Counted from the stretch's first letter, positions 23,176 through 31,138 are shown. The stretch: 31,185 bases of DNA from DSFT01 sp032249175 (GCA_032249175.1 JAVVGK010000007.1:1-31185); one strand, 5' to 3'. Numbers and translations: made by a program. The notes: generated from the sequence alone by a model not told the origin.

Positions 23176-23940
23176 TTATTGTCCTATAATTCTTAAATTG
23201 GGTATTGTTTGAACTTTAAAGTTTAGTGTTACAGAAGAACCAACAGAGGCACCTGTGGTAGCAAGAGCATAATATGTTTTACCACTAATTGTGAATTTTA
23301 AAGCATATTTACTATTTGAGTTTAATACTTCGTAAGTACTATTTCCAGGATCACTAACAACTCCGTTAAATGAAGGATCTTCCTTTATGTAGGAGGTAAT
23401 TGTAAATCCGCTGAGCTCGTTACAAGCACCACTTACAGGTGATGAAAGATAATAAGTGGGACCACTAGAACTGCCAGGAACACAATCAGTATAGTAATAA
23501 TAAACTTTTTGAGGAGCATCTGCATCGTTAAGAGACTTTGTCTCAAACTTATAATCCGATCCAATTACTAAACCACTATTTCCTGGTGCACTTCTTTCAT
23601 AAACAGTAACACTACTTGAAACAGGAGTTGTTGATCTTGTATTACTTTCAAATGACTTGTCTTTTACATAACCTATAAGCTTATATGTTCCTGTTTGGGT
23701 TGTAGTATGTGTATAACTACTTCCTGATGTAACACTGGCTACCTTTGAATTATTCAAATAGATAATAACAGAATCAAGTTGCCCTTCACCATTCCAAGTC
23801 CAAGAAAGAACAACACCATCACCTGCATTGTTAGCTTGAAGTTCGTTTAGAACAAGATCACCTGTAACCTCTTCACCACCCTTTCCGCATGCGTATAGCC
23901 CTATTGCAAGGGCTGTTAAAATTAGTGTAAGTTTTCTCAT
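23176..23940 (-). CDS. Lipoprotein with fibronectin III-like domain
   Basis: A 254-residue lipoprotein with signal MRKLTLILTALAIGLYAC and C18 as the lipidated residue. Residues ~30-110 look like a fibronectin type III domain: LVLNELQANNAGDGVVLSWTWNGEGQLDSVIIYLNNSKV, then GSSYTHTTTQTGTYKLIGYVKD. The C-terminal half is beta-rich, Ser/Tyr/Gly-rich and unrecognised, with YYYYTDCVPGSS and GACNELSGF, whose two cysteines could pair. Strong Shine-Dalgarno (AAAGGAGGT) before the ATG. It has few lysines compared with its neighbours, consistent with a well-expressed exported protein. It lies 13 bases after the coiled-coil lipoprotein. Confidence 0.87.
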   Translation of the reverse strand: MRKLTLILTALAIGLYACGKGGEEVTGDLVLNELQANNAGDGVVLSWTWNGEGQLDSVIIYLNNSKVASVTSGSSYTHTTTQTGTYKLIGYVKDKSFESNTRSTTPVSSSVTVYERSAPGNSGLVIGSDYKFETKSLNDADAPQKVYYYYTDCVPGSSSGPTYYLSSPVSGACNELSGFTITSYIKEDPSFNGVVSDPGNSTYEVLNSNSKYALKFTISGKTYYALATTGASVGSSVTLNFKVQTIPNLRIIGQ

Positions 23941-23953
23941 AGCTTAACCTCCT

Positions 23954-24274
23954 TTATCTTGATCTTATTGCTGGCTCTATGCTTCTTATTTTATCTTCTA
24001 CAGTTTTTACTCTTGAAGACAATCCTGAAACTTGTGCCTTCAATTCATCAACCGATTTCTTCAAATCTCCAATAGCTTTTGACATTTCCTGAGCAGTCTT
24101 AGGAGCTTCCTCAGCAGCTTTCTTTTGTTCCTCTATCCAAGATTCTATACTCTTTATCTTTTCCTCAATAGCAGATATTTTATCATTTAGAGGTTTCGTT
24201 ATTTCCTCTGGCTTTATCTGTTGGCACCCTAGCATAGACATCATCATCAGTGTTATTGTTATTAACTTTTTCAT
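23954..24274 (-). CDS. Coiled-coil outer-membrane-type lipoprotein
   Basis: A 106-residue lipoprotein: MKKLITITLMMMSMLGC carries the lipobox (C17). The rest is one long helix with heptads (ISAIEEKIKSIESWIEEQ, IGDLKKSVDELKAQVSGLSSRVKTVEDKI), interrupted by an Ala/Pro-containing stretch. It is reminiscent of Lpp-like trimeric coiled-coil lipoproteins, though no homology is claimed. The start at 24274 is chosen over a GTG at 24283 because GGAGGTGA sits the right distance upstream and the GTG is part of that site. The ~25-base leader makes this the exception among the GCTTTAWAAT promoters. Confidence 0.87.
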   Translation of the reverse strand: MKKLITITLMMMSMLGCQQIKPEEITKPLNDKISAIEEKIKSIESWIEEQKKAAEEAPKTAQEMSKAIGDLKKSVDELKAQVSGLSSRVKTVEDKIRSIEPAIRSR

Positions 24275-24296
24275 ATCCTTCACCTCCGTTAGTTTG

Positions 24297-24309
24297 AAAA
24301 TTTTAAAGC
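24297..24309 (-). promoter_or_regulatory. Promoter of the lipoprotein pair
   Basis: Minus strand GCTTTAAAATTTT; TAAAAT at 24300-24305. Start codon is 25 bases downstream with a Shine-Dalgarno between. The GGACAA end of repeat copy B lies 26 bases upstream of the box. Confidence 0.6.
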
Positions 24310-24331
24310 CTACTTTTCTAAAATTTTTGCC

Positions 24332-24527
24332 TTGTCCAATAATTCTGAAACTATTTATTTTTCTATATTTTCCCCACCCACCCTATAAATAAGCCTTCGG
24401 CTTATAAATACCCCATTTTTTGCTTTGGGGGGCTTCGCCCCCCTAATAATCCCCCCAAAAACCTATAATTTCCTAAAATTTTCACAAGTTATTGATTATC
24501 AATTACTTAACACTATTTATTGGACAA
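24332..24527 (-). repeat. Intergenic inverted-repeat element, copy B (most complete)
   Basis: A 196-base element flanked by perfect 11-base inverted repeats, TTGTCCAATAA (24332-24342) and its complement (24517-24527). Inside are two strong hairpins: ATAAGCC/GGCTTAT with loop TTC (24389-24405) and GGGGGGC/GCCCCCC with loop TTC (24427-24443). Further C-runs flank them (ACCCC at 24409-24413, CCCCCC at 24451-24456) that could pair alternatively with the G-run. No target-site duplication is evident and no coding frame is present. A degenerate second right end (24551-24562) follows. Confidence 0.85.
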
Positions 24528-24578
24528 AGCAAAATTAACCTTAACATCATTTACTAGACAAAGCATAAAATTTTTGCC

Positions 24579-24751
24579 TTGTCCAATAATTCTGGAATTA
24601 TTTATTTTTCTATATTTTCCTCGCCCGTCCTTAAATTAAGCCTACGGCAGGGAGCTTTCGCCCCCTAAATAAACCCCCAATAAAATCTATAACTTCTTAA
24701 AATTTTGACAAGTTATTGATTATCAATCATTTAACACTATTTATTAAACAA
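24579..24751 (-). repeat. Intergenic inverted-repeat element, copy C (decayed, tandem to B)
   Basis: Same orientation as copy B at a 247-base offset. The shared 13 bases before the terminal repeat (TAAAATTTTTGCC at 24319-24331 and 24566-24578) show B and C arose by tandem duplication rather than separate insertions. Hairpins are damaged (AAGCCTACGGC; GGAGCTTTCGCCCCC) and the right terminal repeat has two changes (TTATTAAACAA at 24741-24751). It ends 16 bases from the yifB stop. Together B and C fill the 480-base gap between the lipoprotein and yifB genes. Confidence 0.8.
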
Positions 24752-24767
24752 ATCAAAAAAGGTGAGG

Positions 24768-26285
24768 TTATAAACTACCACTTAACTTATCCAAAACTCT
24801 ATAACTTACAGCCTCTGCTATATGCTCAATTTTAATTTCATTTGAGGATGATAAATCCGCAATTGTTCTACTTACTTTTATAATTTTATGTATTGCTCTT
24901 GCTGAAAAATTAAATTTTTTTGAAACACTTAACAAAAACTCTTCTGCTTTTAAATCCAATTTACAAAATTTCATTATTTCTTTCTCACTCATTTGTCCAT
25001 TTGTTTTTATATTCAAATTTTTAAATCTCTTTTCTTGAATTTCTCTTACTTTTAGAATTCTTTCTCTTATAATTGCTGAACTTTCACCACCATCCTTATA
25101 TCTTAATTCTTCATAAGGAACATTAGGAACTTCAATATGAATATCAATTCTATCTAAAAGTGGTCCAGAAATTTTATTTTGATATTGTTTTATTTGATTT
25201 ACAGTGCATTTACAATTTCCATAACCAAAATAACCACAAGGACAAGGATTCATCGCACAAACGAGCATAAACCTTGAAGGAATTTTAACTTTATAATTTG
25301 CTCTTGAAATAACAACATAACCATCTTCAAGTGGCTGTCTTAAAACTTCTAATGTTTTTCTTGAAAATTCAGGTAATTCATCTAAAAATAAAACACCATT
25401 ATGAGCTAATGAAACTTCACCTGGTTGAAAGTGTGTGCCACCACCTATCAATCCAACATCTGAGATTGAATGATGCGGATTTCTAAAAGGTCTTTGATTT
25501 ATTATACCACCATTTAGAATTCCTGCAATAGAATATATTTTCGTAGTTTCAAGTGCTTCTTCTCTTGTTAATGGGGGCAGTAGGGTAGGAATTCTTTTAG
25601 CAAACATCGTTTTACCACTACCAGGAGGTCCGAGCATAAGAAGATTATGTCCTCCAGCAACTGCTATTTCAATTGCTCTTTTAACAGCCCACTGCCCCTT
25701 AATATCACTAATATCTAAATCGTAGTATTGAATAAAATTCTCTTTCTTTTCATCAAAAGGCTCAACTTTTAGCTCATTTCTTAAAAACTTAACAACATCC
25801 AACAAATTACGAAATGGATAAATTTTCAAATCATCTATTATACTTCCTTCATATCTATTATCATAAGGAAGGATTATACCCTCAAACCCTAATTCCTTTG
25901 CCATTAAACAAATAGGTAAAGCACCTCTAATTTTTCTCAACTCACCATCTAAGGATAATTCACCAATTATTATATATTTCTTATAGAATTCCGTATAATC
26001 AATATAACCAAGTGCAGAAAGAATACCAATGGCAATAGGCAAGTCAAATAAAGAGCCTTCTTTTCTCATATCTGCAGGTGCTAAATTTATTCTTATTTTT
26101 TTAGAAGGGAGCGTAAAACCAGAATTTTTTATAGCAGAAATAACCCTTTCTCTTGACTCTTTAACACTTGTTTCAGCAAGACCCACAAGGATAACCGAAG
26201 GCAATCCATTTGATAAATCAACTTCAACATCTACTAAAAACCCATCAACACCAATCACATTAGCAGATGATATTTTGGAATACAT
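24768..26285 (-). CDS. comM: YifB/ComM-family Mg-chelatase-like AAA+ ATPase
   Basis: ComM is a hexameric helicase that promotes branch migration of incoming DNA during natural transformation; the family is also called YifB. The 505-residue length is standard. The N-terminal ChlI-like domain has VDLSNGLPSVILVGLAETSVKESRERV. Walker A is GPPGSGKT (219-226), the HHSISDVGLIGGG insert follows, and Walker B is GVLFLDELPEF (297-307). The cysteine cluster CAMNPCPCGYFGYGNCKC and the C-terminal FNFSARAIHKIIKVSRTIADL are typical. It is transcribed divergently from the herA-comEC pair, 69 bases away. Confidence 0.95.
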   Translation of the reverse strand: MYSKISSANVIGVDGFLVDVEVDLSNGLPSVILVGLAETSVKESRERVISAIKNSGFTLPSKKIRINLAPADMRKEGSLFDLPIAIGILSALGYIDYTEFYKKYIIIGELSLDGELRKIRGALPICLMAKELGFEGIILPYDNRYEGSIIDDLKIYPFRNLLDVVKFLRNELKVEPFDEKKENFIQYYDLDISDIKGQWAVKRAIEIAVAGGHNLLMLGPPGSGKTMFAKRIPTLLPPLTREEALETTKIYSIAGILNGGIINQRPFRNPHHSISDVGLIGGGTHFQPGEVSLAHNGVLFLDELPEFSRKTLEVLRQPLEDGYVVISRANYKVKIPSRFMLVCAMNPCPCGYFGYGNCKCTVNQIKQYQNKISGPLLDRIDIHIEVPNVPYEELRYKDGGESSAIIRERILKVREIQEKRFKNLNIKTNGQMSEKEIMKFCKLDLKAEEFLLSVSKKFNFSARAIHKIIKVSRTIADLSSSNEIKIEHIAEAVSYRVLDKLSGSL

Positions 26286-26292
26286 ACTTTAA

Positions 26293-26298
26293 ATTATA
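26293..26298 (-). promoter_or_regulatory. Promoter of yifB/comM
   Basis: Minus strand TATAAT, 7 bases before the ATG at 26285. Leaderless type, no Shine-Dalgarno. Confidence 0.55.
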
Positions 26299-26331
26299 AA
26301 AACAATTCTTAACAAATTCTAAACAAAATAA

Positions 26332-26344
26332 GCTTTATAATTTT
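26332..26344 (+). promoter_or_regulatory. Promoter of herA-comEC
   Basis: GCTTTATAATTTT, TATAAT at 26336-26341. The ATG at 26355 is 13 bases downstream, which leaves a leader of about 6 bases, too short for a Shine-Dalgarno. Confidence 0.65.
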
Positions 26345-26354
26345 CAATCCTACT

Positions 26355-27848
26355 ATGAAGTTATTAGGAATTTGTGTAGATCAAACAAGTCCTTATAGTT
26401 TGATATTTATAAGTAAAGAGCCTATTAGTGTAGGAGAATATGTTGTAATTGATGATGAAGTAAGAAAATTACTTGGTATTGTGTCATCTGTCTATTCTGA
26501 AAACCCTTATATAACTGAATCAATCATAAATCCTGAATATGTTCAAAAAATAAATAATCTTACAAATAATATGATAAAGTATAAAGCAATTGTAAATCTT
26601 CTTGGTGAAATAACAGAAAATGGACTATCTTCTTTAAAATACCCACCAAGACCATCTCGCAATATATATAAGGCTGATAATGAAATTCTTAAAAAAGTTT
26701 TTAAAATTGATGATAAGAAATTTGTAAAAATTGGGACACTTTTAAATAATAAAGAAATTCCTGTTTATATAAATTTAGAACAAGCAATAATAAGGCATTT
26801 AGCGATTTTAGCAATTACAGGTGCAGGAAAATCTAACACCGTAGCAGTTCTAATTGAAAAAATTGCTCAAAAGAATGGAACTGCTTTAATTTTTGATATT
26901 CATGGTGAATATAAAATAAGGTCATTTAACATTATTGAGCCTAAAATAAATCCATATAGTCTTGATGTTGATGAAATTGCAGGGTTAATAGGTGTTGATA
27001 TGGATACAAGTGCTCAAATGTATTATTTATTAAGTGAAATAATTGAAGAAATAAAGAGAAGAAATTTAAGTAATGATGAAGAGGATACACTCTCAAAAGA
27101 ATTAAGAAAAACATTTTTAGAAGACCTAATAAGTGAATTAGATAATTTGAAAAATGATAGAGAAAAAACTAAAGAATATGGTGGTAAGGATACAACATTT
27201 AGACTTCTAAACCGATTAAAAAATTTAAAAAATAAATTTGGGAGCTTGTTTGTTGATGGTGCTACTGAATTATTGAAGAGGATTGAAGAGGGTAGAATAA
27301 ATGTGTTAGATTTAAGTGGTTTGGATGAGGATAAAGCAGATATTATAATTAGCCATGTTTTAACTGCAATTTTAAATGATAGAAAAAAAGAAAGCAAAAA
27401 TAAATATTTAAAAGCCCCTATTGTTTGTATATTAGAAGAAGCACATCTATTTGCTTCTGCTCATAGGAGAACTCGCTCTAAATATATTTTAAATAGAATT
27501 GCAAGAGAAGGAAGAAAATTTGGTGTTGGTTTATGGATTATAAGCCAAAGACCAAAAGGACTTGACCCTGATATTTTATCTCAAATGAATAATATGATAA
27601 TTCTTAAACTTGTTGAGCCAGAAGACCAAGCTCATGTCAGAAGGGCATCTGAAAGTTTGAGTGAGGAATTAATGAAATATCTACCATCATTAAATCCAGG
27701 TGAAGCAATTATTGTTGGTAATATGGTAAGAATACCAATCCTTGTAAAAATAGAAAAAAGTAGTACAAAAATTCAAGGACAAGACCCTAATGTTATTGAT
27801 GAATGGGAGAGATTAAGACAAAAACCTGAATTTTCAAATGATATTTAA
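26355..27848 (+). CDS. HerA-like DNA translocase/helicase (DUF87)
   Basis: A 497-residue HerA/FtsK-superfamily ATPase. Residues 1-100 form the small beta-barrel HAS domain (VGEYVVIDDEVRKLLGIVSSV, LGEITENGLSSLKYPPRPS). The Walker A motif is ITGAGKSNTVAV (~154-165), followed by LIFDIHGEYKI. A Walker B PIVCILEEAHLFA lies near residue 355-367, followed by RIAREGRKFGVGLWIISQRPKGLDPDILSQMNNMI. In archaea and some bacteria HerA works with the NurA nuclease in DNA end resection or in defence; no NurA or Sir2 gene is in this window. comEC starts 2 bases after it, so they form an operon. Confidence 0.93.
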   Translation: MKLLGICVDQTSPYSLIFISKEPISVGEYVVIDDEVRKLLGIVSSVYSENPYITESIINPEYVQKINNLTNNMIKYKAIVNLLGEITENGLSSLKYPPRPSRNIYKADNEILKKVFKIDDKKFVKIGTLLNNKEIPVYINLEQAIIRHLAILAITGAGKSNTVAVLIEKIAQKNGTALIFDIHGEYKIRSFNIIEPKINPYSLDVDEIAGLIGVDMDTSAQMYYLLSEIIEEIKRRNLSNDEEDTLSKELRKTFLEDLISELDNLKNDREKTKEYGGKDTTFRLLNRLKNLKNKFGSLFVDGATELLKRIEEGRINVLDLSGLDEDKADIIISHVLTAILNDRKKESKNKYLKAPIVCILEEAHLFASAHRRTRSKYILNRIAREGRKFGVGLWIISQRPKGLDPDILSQMNNMIILKLVEPEDQAHVRRASESLSEELMKYLPSLNPGEAIIVGNMVRIPILVKIEKSSTKIQGQDPNVIDEWERLRQKPEFSNDI

Positions 27849-27850
27849 AA

Positions 27851-29050
27851 TTGTTTAAAAATAGCATATTTATTATTTCAATTTTATTTGCTATTGGAAT
27901 TTTAATACCTGTTAAAATATCCATCATTTTAGCAATTATTTCAATAATTTTAGTGCCATTTTTTAAGTTTTTAATATATGTTCCCTTTATTTTTCTTGGC
28001 TCTTTAAGAATGGAGATTTATAAATATCCGAATATAAAAACCAACGACACAATTATTGTGAAAGTGAATGTTCCAAGTAAAGGAATTTTACCAATTGAAG
28101 GTTTTGGAATATTTAAATCAAATGTTTATCCGGGTGAATACAATCTTAAAGGTTATATTAAAAATGATAGTTTTATTGTTCTTAGCTTTGAAAAAGTAAG
28201 AAATCAAAATGAAATTTATTTAAAGTTAGATAAATTTTTAAGAGAAAAAGCTTTTCGCTTTGAGGATTATTCAATTATAACTGCTCTTATTTTAAATAAT
28301 AGAGATTACATACCTTATGAAGTAAAAAATGCTTTTGTTGAAACGGGAATGTTTCACATTCTTGCTATTTCAGGATTACATATAAGTTTAATTTTTTTAG
28401 TTGTTTCATTTGTTTTATCACTATTTTATATTCCAAGAAAATTAAATTTTGTAATTAGCTCAATAATTATATTTTTATATACCGCTCTTTTGGATTTTAT
28501 TCCATCTTGTTTTAGGGCATTTTTGTTTGCTATTATTTTTTCAGTTTCTAATTTATTAGAAAGGAAAGTTAATATGCTGAATGTATTTGGATTGTCTTTA
28601 ATTTTAAATTTAATGATATTTCCTACACAGATTTACGATATTGGATTTCAATTATCTTATTTAGCAGTTTTAGGATTAATATATTCACCTTTTAATTATT
28701 CAAAGAATTTTTTTCTAAATATATTAAAATCATCAATTTCAGCTCAAATTTTTACAATCCCAATTTTATTATATCACTTTTCAAAAGCACCAATTTTATA
28801 TTTCTTCGCAAACTTAATAACAATCCCAATTTCTACTATTCTGCTCTTAAATTTATTATTCTGTTTAATTTTTCCATTTATTGAGCAGCTTTTCGTTAGC
28901 CTTCATATCATAAATTCATTATTTATAAAATCTATAATTCTTCTTGAAAAGCTTAATTTACCTGCCTTGAAATTTTCAATAGATGAAAAGATGTTAATTA
29001 TTCTTCTAATCCTAAACTTCATTATTGTTTCATTATTTAAAAAGTTTTAG
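27851..29050 (+). CDS. comEC: ComEC/Rec2-family DNA uptake protein
   Basis: ComEC is the inner-membrane channel that passes single-stranded DNA into the cell during transformation. This 399-residue form has N-terminal helices (1-45), a shortened OB-like segment (~55-125) and the Competence domain. There, IITALILNNRDYIPYEVKNAFVETGMFHILAISGLHISL is the diagnostic stretch, followed by FRAFLFAIIF and YDIGFQLSYLAVLGLIY. The C-terminal metallo-beta-lactamase nuclease domain of longer ComEC proteins is absent. Start TTG at 27851, 2 bases after the herA stop. Its last 18 bases overlap the convergent glycosyltransferase. Confidence 0.93.
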   Translation: MFKNSIFIISILFAIGILIPVKISIILAIISIILVPFFKFLIYVPFIFLGSLRMEIYKYPNIKTNDTIIVKVNVPSKGILPIEGFGIFKSNVYPGEYNLKGYIKNDSFIVLSFEKVRNQNEIYLKLDKFLREKAFRFEDYSIITALILNNRDYIPYEVKNAFVETGMFHILAISGLHISLIFLVVSFVLSLFYIPRKLNFVISSIIIFLYTALLDFIPSCFRAFLFAIIFSVSNLLERKVNMLNVFGLSLILNLMIFPTQIYDIGFQLSYLAVLGLIYSPFNYSKNFFLNILKSSISAQIFTIPILLYHFSKAPILYFFANLITIPISTILLLNLLFCLIFPFIEQLFVSLHIINSLFIKSIILLEKLNLPALKFSIDEKMLIILLILNFIIVSLFKKF

Positions 29051-29803
29051 AATTCTTTCTATAAATTTTTCAATAGAACTTATGTTTTTACCATTTTGGA
29101 AATTACCAAATTCATATTCAAGAATTTCTCTATCAACTTTTCCTTTCAATGTCCTATAAACTTCTGCCAAAAAGTACTTCCTTATTAAATTTATTCTACC
29201 TTCCTTTTCAAGTCTTCTGACACTTACAAAAACTTTTGTATCCTTTATAATTCCAAATTTTGAGAACTTTGAAGCCCTTTTTACAAAATCATGGTCTTCC
29301 GCTAAAAATAAACTTTCATCAAATCCTCCAATCCTTCTAAAAATTCTTCTTGTACATATAATACAAAATCCAGGTGCTAATGGATAAATTTTTCTTGTTC
29401 TTTCAATAAGAACATTTGCTAACTTAAAAATTAAATGGTCAATTTTCAAATTTGATATTGGCTCAAATCTAAATGTTGCTACTTCATAATAATGATAATC
29501 AAATTCATAAACCGCTTTTTCTAAAAAATTTTTAGGAAGAATAACATCCGCATCTAAAAATAATAAATAATCACCAATTGAAATTTTTGCTCCATTATTT
29601 CTTCCTCTTGCTGGTTTTCCACCTTCAATAATTTTAGCATTATAACTTTTAGCAATTTCAATTGTTTTATCAGTGGAATTAGCATCTGCAATAATAACTT
29701 CATAATTTTTATAATTTTGCTCTTTTATTGAATTTAAAAGTTTTGGTAAAAATTTTTCTTCATTTAATGTTGGAATAATTATTGAAATAAAAGGCTCATT
29801 CAT
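29033..29803 (-). CDS. GT2-family glycosyltransferase
   Basis: A 256-residue GT-A glycosyltransferase. The N-terminus FISIIIPTLNEEKFLPKLLNSI is the family signature, followed by YEVIIADANSTDKTIEIAKSY, GKPARGRNNGAKISIGDYLLFLDADVILP with the metal-binding DAD, and GGFDESLFLAEDHDFVKRA carrying the ED catalytic region. There is no membrane helix of note. The sugar donor is unknown. It follows the UDP-sugar dehydrogenase with ATGA overlap, so it probably uses a product of that pathway. Confidence 0.92.
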   Translation of the reverse strand: MNEPFISIIIPTLNEEKFLPKLLNSIKEQNYKNYEVIIADANSTDKTIEIAKSYNAKIIEGGKPARGRNNGAKISIGDYLLFLDADVILPKNFLEKAVYEFDYHYYEVATFRFEPISNLKIDHLIFKLANVLIERTRKIYPLAPGFCIICTRRIFRRIGGFDESLFLAEDHDFVKRASKFSKFGIIKDTKVFVSVRRLEKEGRINLIRKYFLAEVYRTLKGKVDREILEYEFGNFQNGKNISSIEKFIERILKLFK

Positions 29804-31098
29804 AATTTGTAAATTTTTTCTGAATAATTCTTAAAAGCGTTTTTTGTGTCAAAAATTAAATTAGCATTCTTATATATAAACTCATAATCAAATATACTAT
29901 GGTCTGTTATAAGAACAACTAAATCACTTTCTCTTAAAATTTCTCTTGTCAATTCAACACTTTCAATTTCTAAATCACCTATCTGGATTTTTGGAATATA
30001 AGGGTCAAAATAATAAACAATAGCTCCCTTATCTGAAAGAAGAGAGATAATATCAATTGCTGGAGATTCTCTTATATCATTTACATCTTTTTTATATGCT
30101 ACACCAAGAATTAAAATTCTACTTCCTTTTACACTCCTTTCATATTCATTTAATATATCAGCAATCCTTTGAACAACATATCTTGGCATATTTGTATTTA
30201 TTTCACTTGCTACTTCTATTAATCTCGCATTATAATTTAATGTTTTCATTTTCCAAGATAAATAAATTGGATCAATAGGAATACAATGACCACCAATTCC
30301 AGGTCCTGGATAAAATTTCATAAAACCAAATGGTTTCGTTCCTGCTGATTCTATAACTTCCCAAACATCTATTTTAAGTATATCACACATAATAGCAATT
30401 TCATTAGCAAGTGCTATATTTACTGCTCTAAATGTATTTTCAAGTAATTTAGCCATCTCAGCTACCTTTGAAGAAGAAACCATTATAACACTATCTATAA
30501 TTTTTGAATAAACTTCATAAGCTAATTTTCCAGATATTTCATCAACACCACCAACAATTTTTGGGGTATTTTTTATTTTATAAACTTTATCACCAGGGTT
30601 TATTCGCTCTGGTGAAAATGCTAAGAAGAAATCTAAACCACATTTAAGACCACTTTCTTCTAAAATTGGTTTTATTACTTCATCTGTTGTGCCTGGATAA
30701 GTTGTGCTTTCTAAAATTATTAAATGTCCTTTTTTAAGGTATTTCTTTATGTTATTTACAGCATTTAAAATATAACTTAAATCTGGATCTTTTGTTTTTG
30801 ATAGGGGAGTTGGGACTGCAATAATTATAATATCAACTTCACTTAATACTTCATAATTTCCAAATGCTTTGATTTTATTTTTTCTTACTAAATCTAAAAG
30901 CTCATTATTGTCTATATCACTTATGTAAGAAATTCCTTCATTTATATTTTTAACTTTATTTTCATCAATATCTATTCCATAAACTTCAAAATTATTTTTC
31001 GCAAACTCAACAGCTAACGGAAGTCCAACATATCCAAGCCCTATCACACTAACCTTAAAATCATTATTTTTTATTTTCTTTAAAAGTTCATTTTCCAT
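29800..31098 (-). CDS. UDP-N-acetylhexosamine 6-dehydrogenase (WbpA/WecC-like)
   Basis: A 432-residue nucleotide-sugar dehydrogenase that oxidises C6 of a UDP-sugar with two NAD to give a uronic acid for envelope polysaccharide. NAD site VIGLGYVGLPLAVEFA (~18-33), FSPERINPGD (~161-170), substrate region KVAEMAKLLENTFRAVNIALANEIA (~211-235), catalytic C272 in PGPGIGGHCIPIDPIYLSWK, and the C-terminal GVAYKKDVNDIRESPA. The wording around C272 fits the WbpA/WbpO-like group (UDP-GlcNAc or UDP-GalNAc) better than plain UDP-glucose dehydrogenase. The exact substrate is uncertain. Confidence 0.92.
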   Translation of the reverse strand: MENELLKKIKNNDFKVSVIGLGYVGLPLAVEFAKNNFEVYGIDIDENKVKNINEGISYISDIDNNELLDLVRKNKIKAFGNYEVLSEVDIIIIAVPTPLSKTKDPDLSYILNAVNNIKKYLKKGHLIILESTTYPGTTDEVIKPILEESGLKCGLDFFLAFSPERINPGDKVYKIKNTPKIVGGVDEISGKLAYEVYSKIIDSVIMVSSSKVAEMAKLLENTFRAVNIALANEIAIMCDILKIDVWEVIESAGTKPFGFMKFYPGPGIGGHCIPIDPIYLSWKMKTLNYNARLIEVASEINTNMPRYVVQRIADILNEYERSVKGSRILILGVAYKKDVNDIRESPAIDIISLLSDKGAIVYYFDPYIPKIQIGDLEIESVELTREILRESDLVVLITDHSIFDYEFIYKNANLIFDTKNAFKNYSEKIYKL

Positions 31099-31106
31099 AG
31101 TTCTAA

Positions 31107-31112
31107 ATTTTA
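31107..31112 (-). promoter_or_regulatory. Promoter of the dehydrogenase-GT2 pair
   Basis: Minus strand TAAAAT followed by TT, 8 bases before the ATG at 31098; no Shine-Dalgarno. The GGACAA end of repeat copy D lies 26 bases upstream. Confidence 0.5.
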
Positions 31113-31138
31113 GAGGATAAAAAAATTAAACCAACACA

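Noticed and set aside
24275..24283. GTG start three codons upstream for the coiled-coil lipoprotein
   Set aside because: The GTG is part of the GGAGGTGA ribosome-binding site for the ATG at 24274, which gives a standard lipoprotein signal.
24427..24443. G/C hairpin in copy B as a Rho-independent terminator
   Set aside because: Neither strand has a U-tract after the stem; the repetition at other loci argues for a role of the whole element.
24319..24751. CRISPR-like array
   Set aside because: Only two long diverged units with no short regular repeat-spacer alternation and no cas genes.
26029..26292. Plus-strand open frame at the start of yifB
   Set aside because: Antisense shadow of the conserved ComM N-terminus; herA has its own better-placed promoter and start.
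27023..27397. Minus-strand open frame inside herA
   Set aside because: Ser/Phe/Leu-rich antisense shadow with no supporting signals.
26355..27848. HerA-based antiphage defence module
   Set aside because: No NurA, Sir2 or other defence partner is adjacent; the neighbours are competence-type genes.
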